Shown here: in pieces, positions 37,658-46,427 of the stretch
Layout: each line of letters starts with the position of its first letter
Numbering within the stretch: position 1 is the stretch's first letter
Source: Opitutaceae bacterium EW11
Lineage (GTDB): Bacteria > Verrucomicrobiota > Verrucomicrobiia > Opitutales > Opitutaceae
Direction of reading: 5' to 3'
NCBI GenBank assembly: GCA_003054665.1
Contig: QAYY01000008.1
Span: 171,665 to 235,664 of the forward strand
Length of the DNA stretch: 64,000 bases
The notes under the pieces: generated by a model
What the model was told of the DNA's origin: nothing
The model's input: only the letters and a program-made list of their open reading frames with translations
Databases searched by the model: none
Made by a program: the position numbers and the translations under genes

Positions 37658-38020
37658 TCAGCCCTGCGGAACGATTTTCGCGAGCTGCACGCAGGTGGCG
37701 GCGAAGCTGGCCTCCAGCTGTGCGATGCGCGCCTCCAGACCGGCGAGACCGTTGTTGCGCGAATCGTGCTCGAGCTTTTCCGCCAACGCGCGGACTTCCG
37801 TCGCTCCGATGTTGCTGGAACTGCCCTTGATGCTGTGCGCGGCGCGGGTGAACTTCGGCTGGTCGGCGGCGACCAGCGACTCCTTCATCTCCTGGACCCG
37901 TTTTGGCGTATCTTCGATGTAGATACCGATGATGTCCCGGAGGAATCCGTCGCCATCGTCGGGACTCAGTGCGCGGAGGTTTTCGATGGCCTCTGGATCG
38001 ATTAGGTTCTCGTTGGACAT
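37658..38020 (-). CDS. Hpt (histidine phosphotransfer) domain protein
   Basis: This 120-residue four-helix protein carries the phospho-accepting His in AAHSIKGSSSNIGA (about residues 60-73), the Hpt signature. Upstream helices include GFLRDIIGIYIEDTPKRVQEM. It relays phosphate between a kinase and a receiver domain and has no catalytic part itself. It lies 43 nt after the stop of the PilB-like ATPase and is the last gene of the signalling operon. I chose MSNENLIDPEAIENL at 38020 as start because the earlier in-frame codons are Arg-rich and unlike Hpt proteins. Confidence 0.9.
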   Translation of the reverse strand: MSNENLIDPEAIENLRALSPDDGDGFLRDIIGIYIEDTPKRVQEMKESLVAADQPKFTRAAHSIKGSSSNIGATEVRALAEKLEHDSRNNGLAGLEARIAQLEASFAATCVQLAKIVPQG

Positions 38021-38063
38021 ACGGAGTGGCAGATGTCGGAAGCGACGGTTGAGTAATACGGGA

Positions 38064-39758
38064 TCAGCTCGCCCATTCAAAGGACGTATTCTGCTCCACC
38101 TCTTCTATGGTCGTGAGGCCGAGCAGGACCTTTTTCAGGGCGTCGTAACGCAAGGGGCGGAATCCGACCTTCATGGCCGCTTTGGTGATCTCCTGGGCGC
38201 TTCGGCGCTCCGAGATCAGCGTGCGGATCTCCTCGGTGATCGGGACGAATTCGTGGAAGGCGATGCGGCCCTTGTAGCCGGTGCCGCGGCAGGCCGGGCA
38301 GCCCCGACCGCGGTAGAAGGTCACGTCCGTCAGTCCGTCTTCGTGGAAATATTTGAGCAGCGTCTCGCGCGACGGCTCGTAGGGCTCCTTGCAAGCCTCG
38401 CAGATGCGGGCGACGAGGCGCTGGGCCATGACGCCGATCACGGACGGAGCGACCATGTAGGGCTCCACGCCGATTTCCATCAGGCGTACGATCGCCTGGG
38501 CGGCGGTGTTGGTGTGCAGGGTGGCGAAAACGAGATGACCCGTGAGAGCGGCCTCGGTCGCGATTTTCGCCGTCTCCAGGTCGCGGATCTCGCCGACCAG
38601 GATGACGTCCGGATCCTGGCGGAGAAGCGATCGGAGGATGGTGGCGAACTTCAGGTCGATGTGGCTGTTGACCTGCGTCTGCGTCACGCCGTCCATCTGG
38701 ATCTCGATCGGATCCTCGATGGTGGAGATGTTGAGATCGGGGTTGTTGATCTCGTGAAGGGCGGCGTAGAGGGTCGTCGTTTTTCCGGAGCCGGTGGGAC
38801 CGGTGACGAAGATGATGCCGTTTGGACTCTGGATGAGTCGCTTGAACGGCTGCAGCACCGTCTGGGAAATCATCATCTTGTCCAACGTCAGCATCGTCCG
38901 GCGACCGGACATTGCGAGAATGCGGACCACGGCCTTTTCGCCGTGTCCCGACGGAATGGTCGACAGGCGGAAATTGGCGTTGGAGCTGCCGATCGGCATC
39001 GAGAAGCGTCCGTCCTGGGGAAAACGCGCTTCGGCGATGTTGAGGTTGGACATGATCTTCAGGCGCGAGATCACGGCCCGGTGCAGCTTGCGGGAATAGG
39101 TGAGCACCTCGCGGAGCCGTCCATCGACGCGGAAACGGATGCGGGCGATGTTTTCCTGCGGCTCGATGTGGATGTCGGTCGCGCGCTCGCGGAGGGCAAA
39201 ATGGATGACCTCGTCGACCAGCTGGACGAGGGAATCGGAATCGGCCAGCTGCGCGATCTTGTCGACCGCGAGATCCGGGTCGGTGAACAGCCGCGAGCGC
39301 TCCAGCTCGGCGAGGCTGTCCTCGAGATTCTTGTCCGACGAGTAGTGGATGACGATCGCGTCGTGGATGTCGCGCGGCAGGGCGAAAACGGGGCTGATCG
39401 GAATCTGCGCGATCTGGGCGAGGCGCTTGGCGAGCTCCTCGTTGCGCGGCTCCGCCATCGCGGTCGTGAGCACTCCGTTGATGACATAGAGACCGATGGC
39501 CTGGGCCTTTTTGGCGATCTCGACCGGAATGCGTTCCAGCGCCTCGTCGGTGATGACGGAGGCGAACGGGTCGACGTAGGCCACGCCCAGCGTATCCGCC
39601 CAGATGCGACACGCGTCGTCCTTGCCGGCGTATTTCCGCTCGACGATCTCCTGCAGCAGCTGGAGCGTGATGCCGTGCTGGGCCGCGAGCGAATCGACTT
39701 CCTGCTCGCAGTCGAAATGCGGGATGGCCCGCAGAAGATCGAGAAAGGGAGCGTTCAC
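38064..39758 (-). CDS. PilB/GspE-type secretion ATPase
   Basis: This 564-residue hexameric motor ATPase powers type IV pilus extension or type II secretion. The N-terminal MshEN/GspE_N domain covers residues 1-150. The ATPase core has ATDIHIEPQ, Walker A GPTGSGKTTTLY (about 326-337), the Asp box STIEDPIE, Walker B ILVGEIRD and the His box FATLHTN. A tetracysteine zinc site is present (CEAC...CPAC). All catalytic parts are intact. No pilin, PilC or secretin gene is in the window, and it sits inside a two-component operon, which is unusual. Its start overlaps the 66-residue gene by 4 nt. Confidence 0.92.
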   Translation of the reverse strand: MNAPFLDLLRAIPHFDCEQEVDSLAAQHGITLQLLQEIVERKYAGKDDACRIWADTLGVAYVDPFASVITDEALERIPVEIAKKAQAIGLYVINGVLTTAMAEPRNEELAKRLAQIAQIPISPVFALPRDIHDAIVIHYSSDKNLEDSLAELERSRLFTDPDLAVDKIAQLADSDSLVQLVDEVIHFALRERATDIHIEPQENIARIRFRVDGRLREVLTYSRKLHRAVISRLKIMSNLNIAEARFPQDGRFSMPIGSSNANFRLSTIPSGHGEKAVVRILAMSGRRTMLTLDKMMISQTVLQPFKRLIQSPNGIIFVTGPTGSGKTTTLYAALHEINNPDLNISTIEDPIEIQMDGVTQTQVNSHIDLKFATILRSLLRQDPDVILVGEIRDLETAKIATEAALTGHLVFATLHTNTAAQAIVRLMEIGVEPYMVAPSVIGVMAQRLVARICEACKEPYEPSRETLLKYFHEDGLTDVTFYRGRGCPACRGTGYKGRIAFHEFVPITEEIRTLISERRSAQEITKAAMKVGFRPLRYDALKKVLLGLTTIEEVEQNTSFEWAS

Positions 39759-39955
39759 GGCGTTGGGGCGCGGCGGCGCTTGGCTTGGGTTTGGAACAGT
39801 TTCCCGATCTCCTCCTGCTGGAGTTTTTCCATGCCGAAGCCTCCGGTCACGCGCTCGAGTTTCAGTTCATCCAGCAGTTCCGGCAGGGAGTAGCGGACCA
39901 TCGCGATCGCGGCGGTGGCGGGATGAGGGTGGGGCGAATGGGGCGAGGAGGTCAT
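39755..39955 (-). CDS. 66-residue conserved-position protein of unknown function
   Basis: ATG at 39955 to the stop at 39755 gives a 66-residue protein with a His/Pro/Ser-rich start (MTSSPHSPHPHPATAA). An amphipathic middle follows (YSLPELLDELKLERVTGGFG) and a basic end with Lys/Arg. It is coupled on both sides: 3 nt after the response-regulator stop and overlapping the ATPase start by 4 nt (ATGA). That placement supports a real gene that may be an accessory or adaptor between receiver and motor. I do not recognise its family. Confidence 0.65.
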   Translation of the reverse strand: MTSSPHSPHPHPATAAIAMVRYSLPELLDELKLERVTGGFGMEKLQQEEIGKLFQTQAKRRRAPTP

Positions 39956-39958
39956 GGC

Positions 39959-40345
39959 CTATTCTGCGGAGAAGCAGTCCACGATTGTTTGCCGGAGCGC
40001 GGCCAGGATCTCGTCCTTGGGCGTGTCCTTCCGAATGTAGTTCGCAGCGCCGAGTTGGAGCGCCTGCTCGACGGTCTGCCGGTTGGCGAGGGACGTGAGC
40101 ATCACCACGACGCAGTGGGGATCGACCGTCATCAGCTGGCGGAGCGTCTCGATGCCGTCCTGCACGGGCATGTTCACGTCGAGCAGAACGAGGTCCGGGT
40201 CCTCTCGCTTGTAAGCTTCGACCGCGTCTTTGCCATTGGCCGCTTCGATCAACACCGGGTTTCCGAGCTGGCGGAGAATCAGTCCGATGAATTTTCGGAC
40301 ATGGAGTTCGTCGTCTACGAGGAGGACTGTGCCGTCGAATTGCAT
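39959..40345 (-). CDS. Single-domain response regulator (CheY-like)
   Basis: This 128-residue receiver domain has the acidic pair DD in VLLVDDE, the phospho-acceptor Asp in LVLLDVNMP, the Thr/Ser in MLTS and the Lys in IRKD. There is no output domain, so it acts by protein contact. It starts 4 nt after the stop of the hybrid kinase and precedes the 66-residue gene by 3 nt. The neighbouring Hpt and PilB-like genes suggest that it controls a motor or pilus-like machine; this is inference from context. Confidence 0.92.
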   Translation of the reverse strand: MQFDGTVLLVDDELHVRKFIGLILRQLGNPVLIEAANGKDAVEAYKREDPDLVLLDVNMPVQDGIETLRQLMTVDPHCVVVMLTSLANRQTVEQALQLGAANYIRKDTPKDEILAALRQTIVDCFSAE

Positions 40346-40349
40346 GGGG

Positions 40350-41570
40350 TTAAGCGGGCAGCATCACCGAGAATTCGCAACCGCCCGTGGAAAGGTTTGT
40401 GGCCGTGATGGCGCCCCGGTGCGCCTCGACGATCTTGCGGCAGATCGCGAGGCCGAGGCCCGTGCTTTTCTCCCCGCCGGTGGGTTTCACCGAGAGCACG
40501 CCGAAATCCTTGAAGAGCTTGTGCCGCTCGTTTTCCGGAATACCCGGCCCCTGGTCCTGCACGGCGATGGTGAAGGCGGGATGGAAGCCGGTGATCCGGA
40601 CGTTCACCGTGGATCCAGGAGGTGAATACTTCACGGCGTTGCTGATCAGGTTGTCCAGAACCTGGCGCATTTTTGGCGCGTCGATGCGGGCCACGGCCGC
40701 TTCCGATGGGGGCTGGAAGACGATCTTCGTGTTCTTTTTCGCCGCGTTGATGCTGTTCAGGTAAACGGATTTCTCCACCAGCTCCGCGAGATTCTGCGGT
40801 TCGCGGTGAACCTTGAGCTCGCCCGCCTCGATCGTGGCCACGTCGAGCAGCTCGTTCAGCAGGTTGAGCATCGATTGGCTGGTGTCGTAGATCGTGTCGA
40901 CGAGGTCCTTCTGTTCCGCCGACATCGGACCGACGGTCCCGTCGCGGAGGAATTCCGCCAGCCCGCGGATCGAGGCGAGCGGATTGCGCAGATCGTGCGC
41001 CGCCATGCCGAGCAGCTTGTTTTTCGCCGCGTTGGCCTGCTTGAGCTGATCGACGAGCGCCTTCTGCTGCTCGACGAGAAGTTTGTTTTGCAGATGGGCC
41101 CGGATGCGGGCGAGCGCCTCTTTGCGACGGAAAGGCTTGAGCAGGTAGTCGACGCCGCCGGACGCCAAGCCCTCGACGATATCGTCGGAGTCGTTCTTGG
41201 CCGTGATGAAAACGATCGGCGCGGTGTTTTCGCCGTAGCGATTCCGGAGTTCGCGGCAGGCTGCGAAGCCGTCGATTCCCGGCATCACCACGTCCATCAG
41301 GACCAAATCTGGTTTGAACTCCTCATATTTCTCCAGGGCTTCCTCGCCGGAGGCCGCGTCCGCCAGGACGTAACCCTCCGTCTGCAGCATTCCGGTGATG
41401 ATACGGATGTTCAACCGGTCATCGTCCACAGCTAATATCCTGCGCCCTCGCAGGTTAACAAGCCCGGGGACTTTCGATCCTGGACTGGCGGGGCGGGGGG
41501 CAGGGGCTGGGGACGAAGAACTGGAAAAGGTTACACCGGTGTTCTGGAATATCTCCATGTGGCTCAACAA
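40350..41570 (-). CDS. Receiver-histidine kinase hybrid (REC-HisKA-HATPase)
   Basis: This 406-residue cytosolic kinase has a flexible Ser/Pro-rich N-terminus (residues 10-35). A receiver domain follows with the phospho-acceptor Asp in LVLMDVVMPG. A helical linker leads to HisKA with the His in MAAHDLRNPLASI. The HATPase domain has N-box LDNLISNAVKYS, G1 QDQGPGIP and G2 STGLGLAI. There is no membrane or sensing domain, so its input probably arrives through the receiver. The start could be 41570 or the internal ATG at 41558. It is the first gene of the five-gene operon ending in hpt. Confidence 0.92.
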   Translation of the reverse strand: MLSHMEIFQNTGVTFSSSSSPAPAPRPASPGSKVPGLVNLRGRRILAVDDDRLNIRIITGMLQTEGYVLADAASGEEALEKYEEFKPDLVLMDVVMPGIDGFAACRELRNRYGENTAPIVFITAKNDSDDIVEGLASGGVDYLLKPFRRKEALARIRAHLQNKLLVEQQKALVDQLKQANAAKNKLLGMAAHDLRNPLASIRGLAEFLRDGTVGPMSAEQKDLVDTIYDTSQSMLNLLNELLDVATIEAGELKVHREPQNLAELVEKSVYLNSINAAKKNTKIVFQPPSEAAVARIDAPKMRQVLDNLISNAVKYSPPGSTVNVRITGFHPAFTIAVQDQGPGIPENERHKLFKDFGVLSVKPTGGEKSTGLGLAICRKIVEAHRGAITATNLSTGGCEFSVMLPA

Positions 41571-41622
41571 TGAGGCCTCTTTCCATCACTCGGCACGGTG
41601 GGGTGAAAACTTTAGGGAAGTG

Positions 41623-41646
41623 TCATATCAAGAAATGCGGATATGA
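41623..41646 (+). promoter_or_regulatory. Candidate operator or hairpin in the metK leader
   Basis: TCATATC-N10-GATATGA is a 7-bp perfect inverted repeat in the 132-nt gap before metK. The gap is AT-richer than its surroundings. The form is compatible with a dimeric regulator site, for example the SAH-sensing ArsR-type regulators known for methyl-cycle genes, or with an RNA hairpin. No SAM-I or SAM-II riboswitch consensus is visible. Confidence 0.35.
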
Positions 41647-41702
41647 TGATATTGAACTTGCTCCAGCCGGTGCCGCTGGTTTGCTCGGCGGCAATTCCAT
41701 CC

Positions 41703-42869
41703 ATGTCTAATTCATTTGTTTTCTCCTCAGAATCGGTTGGTGAGGGTCACCCCGACAAGGTCGCCGACCTTATTTCCGACAGCGTGCTGGATGCCTGCTT
41801 GGAGCAGGACAAAACCAGCCGCGTCGCCTGCGAAACGCTGGTGAAGTCGAACCAAGTCGTGATCGCCGGCGAAATCACGACGGCGGCGAAGATCAATTAC
41901 GAGCAGGTGATCCGTGCCGCGATCCGCGACATCGGCTACACGCACGACGACGACGTTTTCCACGCCGATCGCGTCTTCATCCACAATCTTCTCACCCGCC
42001 AGTCCCCCGACATCGCGCAGGGCGTCGACGCCCGCGCGGCGGACGGCAAGGACACGGCCGAGCAGGGCGCCGGCGACCAGGGCCTGATGTTCGGCTACGC
42101 CTGCAACGAGACCCCGGAGATGATGCCGACCGCGATCATGTTCGCGCACCGCCTCGGCCGCGAGCTGACGAAGGTCCGCAAGGCCGGCGTTGTCGGCTGG
42201 CTCCGCCCGGACGCAAAGTCCCAGGTTTCGATCCGCTACGAGAATGACCGCCCCGTGAAGGTGGAAAACGTCGTCATCTCGACCCAGCACGCCGCCAGCG
42301 TGAAGCACGCCGACATCCGCGATTTTCTCATCGAGCACGTGATCAAGCGCGTGATTCCGGCGGAGATGATCGACTCCTCGACCCAGTTTTTCATCAACCC
42401 CACCGGCCGCTTTGTCGTGGGCGGACCCGAGGGCGATTCCGGCCTCACGGGCCGTAAGATCATTGTCGATACCTACGGTGGCTGGGGCCGCCACGGCGGC
42501 GGCGCCTTCTCCGGCAAGGATCCGTCCAAGGTCGATCGTTCGGCCGCCTACATGTGCCGCTGGGTCGCCAAGAACATCGTCGCCGCCGGCCTCGCCGACA
42601 TCTGCGAACTCCAGGTTGCGTACGCCATCGGACACCCCGAGCCGGTCAGCATCTGGGTCGACGCCATGGGCACCGCCAAGGTCCCGGAAACCAAGATCTC
42701 CGAGGCCGTCCGCAAGGTTTTCAGCTTCAAGCCTGCCGCGATCGTGAAGCAGCTCGACCTGCTCCGCCCGATCTACCGCAGCACGACGAACTACGGCCAC
42801 TTCGGCAAAGCCGAGCTGCCGTGGGAACAGCTCAACCGCGTGAACGAACTGCGCGCGGCGGTGAAATAA
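41703..42869 (+). CDS. metK: S-adenosylmethionine synthase
   Basis: This 388-residue cytosolic enzyme makes SAM from methionine and ATP. Typical elements are [21 protein letters not shown] (seen in pieces) at residues 5-25, the signature DQGLMFGYA, the ATP-loop [16 protein letters not shown] and DRSAAY. All metal and substrate motifs are intact. The frame is open 20 codons upstream, but [13 protein letters not shown] at 41703 is the standard start. It is followed 18 nt later by ahcY, so the two steps around SAM use are co-transcribed. Confidence 0.95.
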   Translation: MSNSFVFSSESVGEGHPDKVADLISDSVLDACLEQDKTSRVACETLVKSNQVVIAGEITTAAKINYEQVIRAAIRDIGYTHDDDVFHADRVFIHNLLTRQSPDIAQGVDARAADGKDTAEQGAGDQGLMFGYACNETPEMMPTAIMFAHRLGRELTKVRKAGVVGWLRPDAKSQVSIRYENDRPVKVENVVISTQHAASVKHADIRDFLIEHVIKRVIPAEMIDSSTQFFINPTGRFVVGGPEGDSGLTGRKIIVDTYGGWGRHGGGAFSGKDPSKVDRSAAYMCRWVAKNIVAAGLADICELQVAYAIGHPEPVSIWVDAMGTAKVPETKISEAVRKVFSFKPAAIVKQLDLLRPIYRSTTNYGHFGKAELPWEQLNRVNELRAAVK

Positions 42870-42887
42870 CCCTCAAGAGACACAACC

Positions 42888-44315
42888 ATGTCCACCGCCA
42901 CACAATCCCCCGGCCACGATTACCAGGTCAAAGACATCGCCCTGGCCGACTGGGGCCGCAAGGAGATCGTCGTCGCCGAGCAGGAGATGCCCGGCCTGAT
43001 GTCGGTCCGCAAGAAGTTCGGTCCGTCGAAGCCGCTGAAGGGCGTCCGCATCACCGGCTCGCTGCATATGACGATCCAGACCGCGGTCCTGATCGAGACG
43101 TTGAAGGAGCTGGGCGCCGACGTGCGCTGGGCCTCCTGCAACATCTTCTCCACGCAGGATCACGCCGCCGCGGCCATCGCGAAATCCGGCACGCCCGTTT
43201 TCGCCTGGAAGGGCGAGACGCTTGAGGAGTATTGGAATCTCACCTACAAGGCGATCAGCTTCCCGGGCGGCAAGGGCCCGCAGATGGTCGTCGACGACGG
43301 CGGCGACGTCACGCTGCTCATCCACAAGGGCTGCGAACTCGAAGAGGGCAGCGACTGGGTCAACACTCCGTCGTCCTCCCACGAGGAGCAGGTCATCAAG
43401 GATCTGCTGAAGCGCGTCCACCAGGAGGACCCGACCCGCTGGACCACGCTCGCCAAGGAGTGGCGCGGCGTTTCCGAAGAGACGACGACCGGCGTGCACC
43501 GCCTCTACCAGATGCTCGAGAAGGGCAAGCTCCGCGTGCCCGCCATCAACGTCAACGACTCGGTCACGAAGTCGAAATTCGACAATCTCTACGGCTGCCG
43601 CGAGTCGCTCGCGGACGGCCTGAAGCGCGCCACCGACGTCATGATCGCCGGCAAGGTTGCGGTTGTCTGCGGCTACGGCGACGTGGGCAAAGGCTCCGCG
43701 CATTCCCTGCGCGGTTTCGGCGCTCGCGTGATCGTCACGGAAGTCGATCCCATCAACGCCCTCCAGGCCGCGATGGAAGGCTTCGAGGTCAACACGGTCG
43801 AGAGCTCGCTGGGCAAGGCGGACATCTACGTCACCACGACGGGCAACTGCGACATCATCACGCTGGAGCACATGCAGCAGATGAAGGACCAGGCGATCGT
43901 CTGTAACATCGGCCACTTCGACAACGAGATCCAGGTTGACCGCCTCTACAAGGCGCCGGGCGTCAAACGCACGAACATCAAGCCGCAGTACGACATGTTC
44001 ACGTTCCCCGACGGCCGCAGCATCTACCTGCTCGCCGAGGGACGCCTGGTGAATCTCGGCTGCGCGACGGGGCACCCGTCGTTTGTCATGTCGAACAGCT
44101 TCACCAACCAGACGCTCGCCCAGCTCGATCTCTGGAAGAACCGCGACACGTACAAGGTGGGCGTCTACCGCCTGCCGAAGCACCTCGACGAGGAAGTCGC
44201 GCGCCTCCACCTCGAGAAGATCGGCGCCAAGCTGACGACCCTCTCGAAAAAGCAGGCCGACTATCTCGGCGTTCCGGTCGAAGGGCCGTACAAGCCCGAG
44301 CACTACCGGTACTGA
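42888..44315 (+). CDS. ahcY: S-adenosylhomocysteinase
   Basis: This 475-residue NAD-dependent enzyme hydrolyses S-adenosylhomocysteine to adenosine and homocysteine. Signatures seen are [30 protein letters not shown], the NAD-binding [30 protein letters not shown] and the C-terminal KPEHYRY. The C-terminal Lys-x-x-x-Tyr-Arg-Tyr tail needed for NAD binding in the tetramer is intact. Length includes the roughly 40-residue insertion common in bacteria. It follows metK by 18 nt and ends before a strong terminator, so the pair forms the methyl-cycle operon. Confidence 0.96.
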   Translation: MSTATQSPGHDYQVKDIALADWGRKEIVVAEQEMPGLMSVRKKFGPSKPLKGVRITGSLHMTIQTAVLIETLKELGADVRWASCNIFSTQDHAAAAIAKSGTPVFAWKGETLEEYWNLTYKAISFPGGKGPQMVVDDGGDVTLLIHKGCELEEGSDWVNTPSSSHEEQVIKDLLKRVHQEDPTRWTTLAKEWRGVSEETTTGVHRLYQMLEKGKLRVPAINVNDSVTKSKFDNLYGCRESLADGLKRATDVMIAGKVAVVCGYGDVGKGSAHSLRGFGARVIVTEVDPINALQAAMEGFEVNTVESSLGKADIYVTTTGNCDIITLEHMQQMKDQAIVCNIGHFDNEIQVDRLYKAPGVKRTNIKPQYDMFTFPDGRSIYLLAEGRLVNLGCATGHPSFVMSNSFTNQTLAQLDLWKNRDTYKVGVYRLPKHLDEEVARLHLEKIGAKLTTLSKKQADYLGVPVEGPYKPEHYRY

Positions 44316-44346
44316 GCCGGAGACGCGGTTGACGCGTGCCATTTCA

Positions 44347-44384
44347 AGCCGAGGGCGAGGGCCCTCGGCTTTTTCGTTTTTTTT
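44347..44384 (+). terminator. Intrinsic terminator of the metK-ahcY operon
   Basis: A 9-bp stem AGCCGAGGG / CCCTCGGCT with a 6-nt loop is followed by TTTTCGTTTTTTTT. It lies 31 nt after the ahcY stop. Confidence 0.9.
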
Positions 44385-44419
44385 CCCGTGAATCTCGGGG
44401 CGGTGCGAGCCGCTTCAGC

Positions 44420-44752
44420 TCAATACCGCGCCATGCCGGGCTCGATCTGCTCGGCCCAGGCGTCGATGCCGCCGGCAACGTTCGTCACGTTCGAAAAACC
44501 GTTCGCGCGGAGGAACTGCGTCACCCGCAGGCTGCGGCCGCCGTGGTGGCAATAGATCAGGAGGTGCCGGTCCTTGGGCAGCGACGCGATCTGCTCCGGA
44601 ATTTGACGCATCGGAATGTGCAGCGAGCCGGCGATGGAGCAGCGGGCTCGCTCGTCGGGTTCGCGGACGTCGACCAGCGCGACCCTCGGATCGGCGGCGA
44701 GGCGTTGGGCCTCCTGGACGGAGATCTCGAGCGGGACGGCGGCGTTGGGCAT
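44420..44752 (-). CDS. Single-domain rhodanese-like sulfurtransferase
   Basis: This 110-residue protein is one rhodanese domain with VALVDVREPDERARCSI, IPMRQIPEQI and the active loop CHHGGRS with Cys near residue 68, then GFSNVTNVAGGIDAW. The active-site loop has the length typical of small GlpE-like sulfurtransferases. It carries a persulfide on Cys for thio-transfer in the cytosol. Upstream in-frame codons do not resemble the family, so the ATG at 44752 is chosen. It is convergent with ahcY and divergent from manC. Confidence 0.9.
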   Translation of the reverse strand: MPNAAVPLEISVQEAQRLAADPRVALVDVREPDERARCSIAGSLHIPMRQIPEQIASLPKDRHLLIYCHHGGRSLRVTQFLRANGFSNVTNVAGGIDAWAEQIEPGMARY

Positions 44753-44887
44753 GGCCGCCACTGAGCAAGGAAAGACTGCTGGCGCAAGGCGCGGGTGGGG
44801 AAAAACGCGGCGGTCCGACCCGGGAGACCCCAGCGGAAAAGACATTGCCCCTCGGCGGACGGCCGGCCAAAGACGAACCGTTTTCCC

Positions 44888-45976
44888 ATGGCACAACACT
44901 TCATTGTCATCATCGCCGGAGGTAAAGGGGAGCGCTTTTGGCCGCAGAGCCGAGCCAAGCGCCCGAAGCATCTGCTGCCCATCGTGGGTGAAACGCCGAT
45001 GCTGGCGCAGACGCTCGACCGCGTTCGCTCCATCGTGCCGACGAAAAACACGTTCGTGATCACGAGCGCGGTGCAGGAAAAGGCGGTTCGCGAAGTCTGC
45101 CCGAAGCTCCCCAGGGAGAACATCATTGCCGAACCGGTTGGCCGCGATACGGCTCCTGCGGTCGGTCTCGCGGCGGCCATTGTCGGCGCGCGAGATCCAG
45201 AGGGGGTATTTGCGGTGTTGCCGGCGGACCACGTCATCCACGACGCGGATTCGTACCAGAGGGACCTCAAGGCGGCTTTCGCCGCCGCCGAAGCGGAGCC
45301 GGTGATGGCCACGATCGGCATCGAGATGACGGAGCCCGCGACAGGTTTCGGCTACATCCAGCGCGGCGAAAAGTGGAAGAGCTTCGAACGCCGCCCGGTC
45401 TATCGCGTGAAGCGCTTTGTCGAGAAACCCACGCTGGAAGTCGCGCAGCGGTATCTGGAATCTGGCGACTACGTCTGGAACGCCGGCATGTTCGTCTGGA
45501 GCGTGCCGGTCGTCGAGGCGGCGCTCGAAAAACACGCTCCGGAACTCGACGCCGGCCTGCAGCCGATTCGGGAGGCTTTGGCAAAACGGCGCCCCTTGCC
45601 GGCCGTGTTGAAGAAGGTGTACCCGACGCTTACCAAGATTTCCGTCGATTACGCGCTGCTCGAGAAATCGGACAACGTGGTGGTGCTGCCGTCTTCGTTC
45701 GATTGGGACGACGTTGGCGCCTGGCCGGCGGTCGCGCGTCATTTCCCGAAAGATACCTCGGGCAACGTCAGCCGCGGCCTCGCCTTGATCGAAGACGGCG
45801 CGAACAACATTGTCTACTCCGACGGCAAACACCTCACGGCCGTTGTCGGAGCCGACAACCTGATCGTCGTCCACACGCCGGACGCGACGCTGGTGGTTCC
45901 GAAATCCAAGGCGCAGGAAATCAAACAGCTGCTCAAGCGCATCGAGGCGCTGAAGGGCGGCGCGCAGTGGCTCTGA
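44888..45976 (+). CDS. manC: Mannose-1-phosphate guanylyltransferase
   Basis: This 362-residue nucleotidyltransferase makes GDP-mannose. The N-terminal signature is VIIAGGKGERFWPQSR with PKHLLPI, followed by VLPADHVI, FVEKPTLE, WNAGMFVW and SFDWDDVGAW. The C-terminal phosphomannose-isomerase domain found in longer ManC proteins is absent, so this is the short form. GDP-mannose feeds polysaccharide or glycan synthesis, possibly the exopolysaccharide exported by the operon near 59-63 kb. The start at 44888 follows the family. It leads a run of plus-strand genes, with ruvX 7 nt downstream. Confidence 0.92.
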   Translation: MAQHFIVIIAGGKGERFWPQSRAKRPKHLLPIVGETPMLAQTLDRVRSIVPTKNTFVITSAVQEKAVREVCPKLPRENIIAEPVGRDTAPAVGLAAAIVGARDPEGVFAVLPADHVIHDADSYQRDLKAAFAAAEAEPVMATIGIEMTEPATGFGYIQRGEKWKSFERRPVYRVKRFVEKPTLEVAQRYLESGDYVWNAGMFVWSVPVVEAALEKHAPELDAGLQPIREALAKRRPLPAVLKKVYPTLTKISVDYALLEKSDNVVVLPSSFDWDDVGAWPAVARHFPKDTSGNVSRGLALIEDGANNIVYSDGKHLTAVVGADNLIVVHTPDATLVVPKSKAQEIKQLLKRIEALKGGAQWL

Positions 45977-45983
45977 CGGAGAG

Positions 45984-46427
45984 ATGCGCTGCATCGGCAT
46001 CGATTACGGCGAACGGCGGATCGGGTTGGCTTACGGCGACGATCTCGGTGTCGCCACGCCGCTCCCGGCCGCCGTGGAAGCCGATCCGGAGAAACGCTGG
46101 GCGCACCTGCTCGGGACCGTTCGCGACCGTCGCGCGACCGACTTGGTCATCGGCTATCCGTTGAACATGGACGACTCCGTCGGTTTCAAGGCCAAGGAAG
46201 TCGACGCGTTTGCGGCCAAGCTGCGGGTGGCGACGAGCCTTCCGGTACATTACATCGACGAGCGTCTCACCTCGTACGAGGCGGAGAGTTCCGTGGCCAA
46301 AGGCGACCGCCGTGCCGTGCGCGCGAGCGGCCTGATCGATTCGCGTGCGGCGACGATCATCCTTCAGGATTTCCTCGACCAGCGCGTGCCGCTGATCGAT
46401 CCGGATTCGGTCAACCCGGATGAGTGA
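45984..46427 (+). CDS. ruvX: Putative Holliday junction resolvase / pre-16S rRNA nuclease
   Basis: This 147-residue RNase-H-fold protein (YqgF/RuvX) has the family start MRCIGIDYGERRIGLA with the catalytic Asp of IDYG. Further pieces are VIGYPLNMD, YIDERLTSYEAE and SRAATIILQDFLD. In E. coli YqgF processes the 5' end of 16S rRNA; a resolvase role has also been proposed. Length is normal (about 140). Its end overlaps the truA start by 8 nt, so the two are coupled. Confidence 0.93.
   Translation: MRCIGIDYGERRIGLAYGDDLGVATPLPAAVEADPEKRWAHLLGTVRDRRATDLVIGYPLNMDDSVGFKAKEVDAFAAKLRVATSLPVHYIDERLTSYEAESSVAKGDRRAVRASGLIDSRAATIILQDFLDQRVPLIDPDSVNPDE

Noticed and set aside
37929-39893. 654-codon plus-strand open frame opposite the PilB-like gene
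   Set aside because: It is antisense to a gene with complete Walker and His-box motifs; its composition (Gly/Asp/Arg/Val) is typical of a shadow frame.
41571-41702. SAM-I or SAM-II riboswitch before metK
   Set aside because: A TATCAAGA word recalls SAM-I, but the following conserved GGTGGAGGGA and GGCAACC segments are missing.
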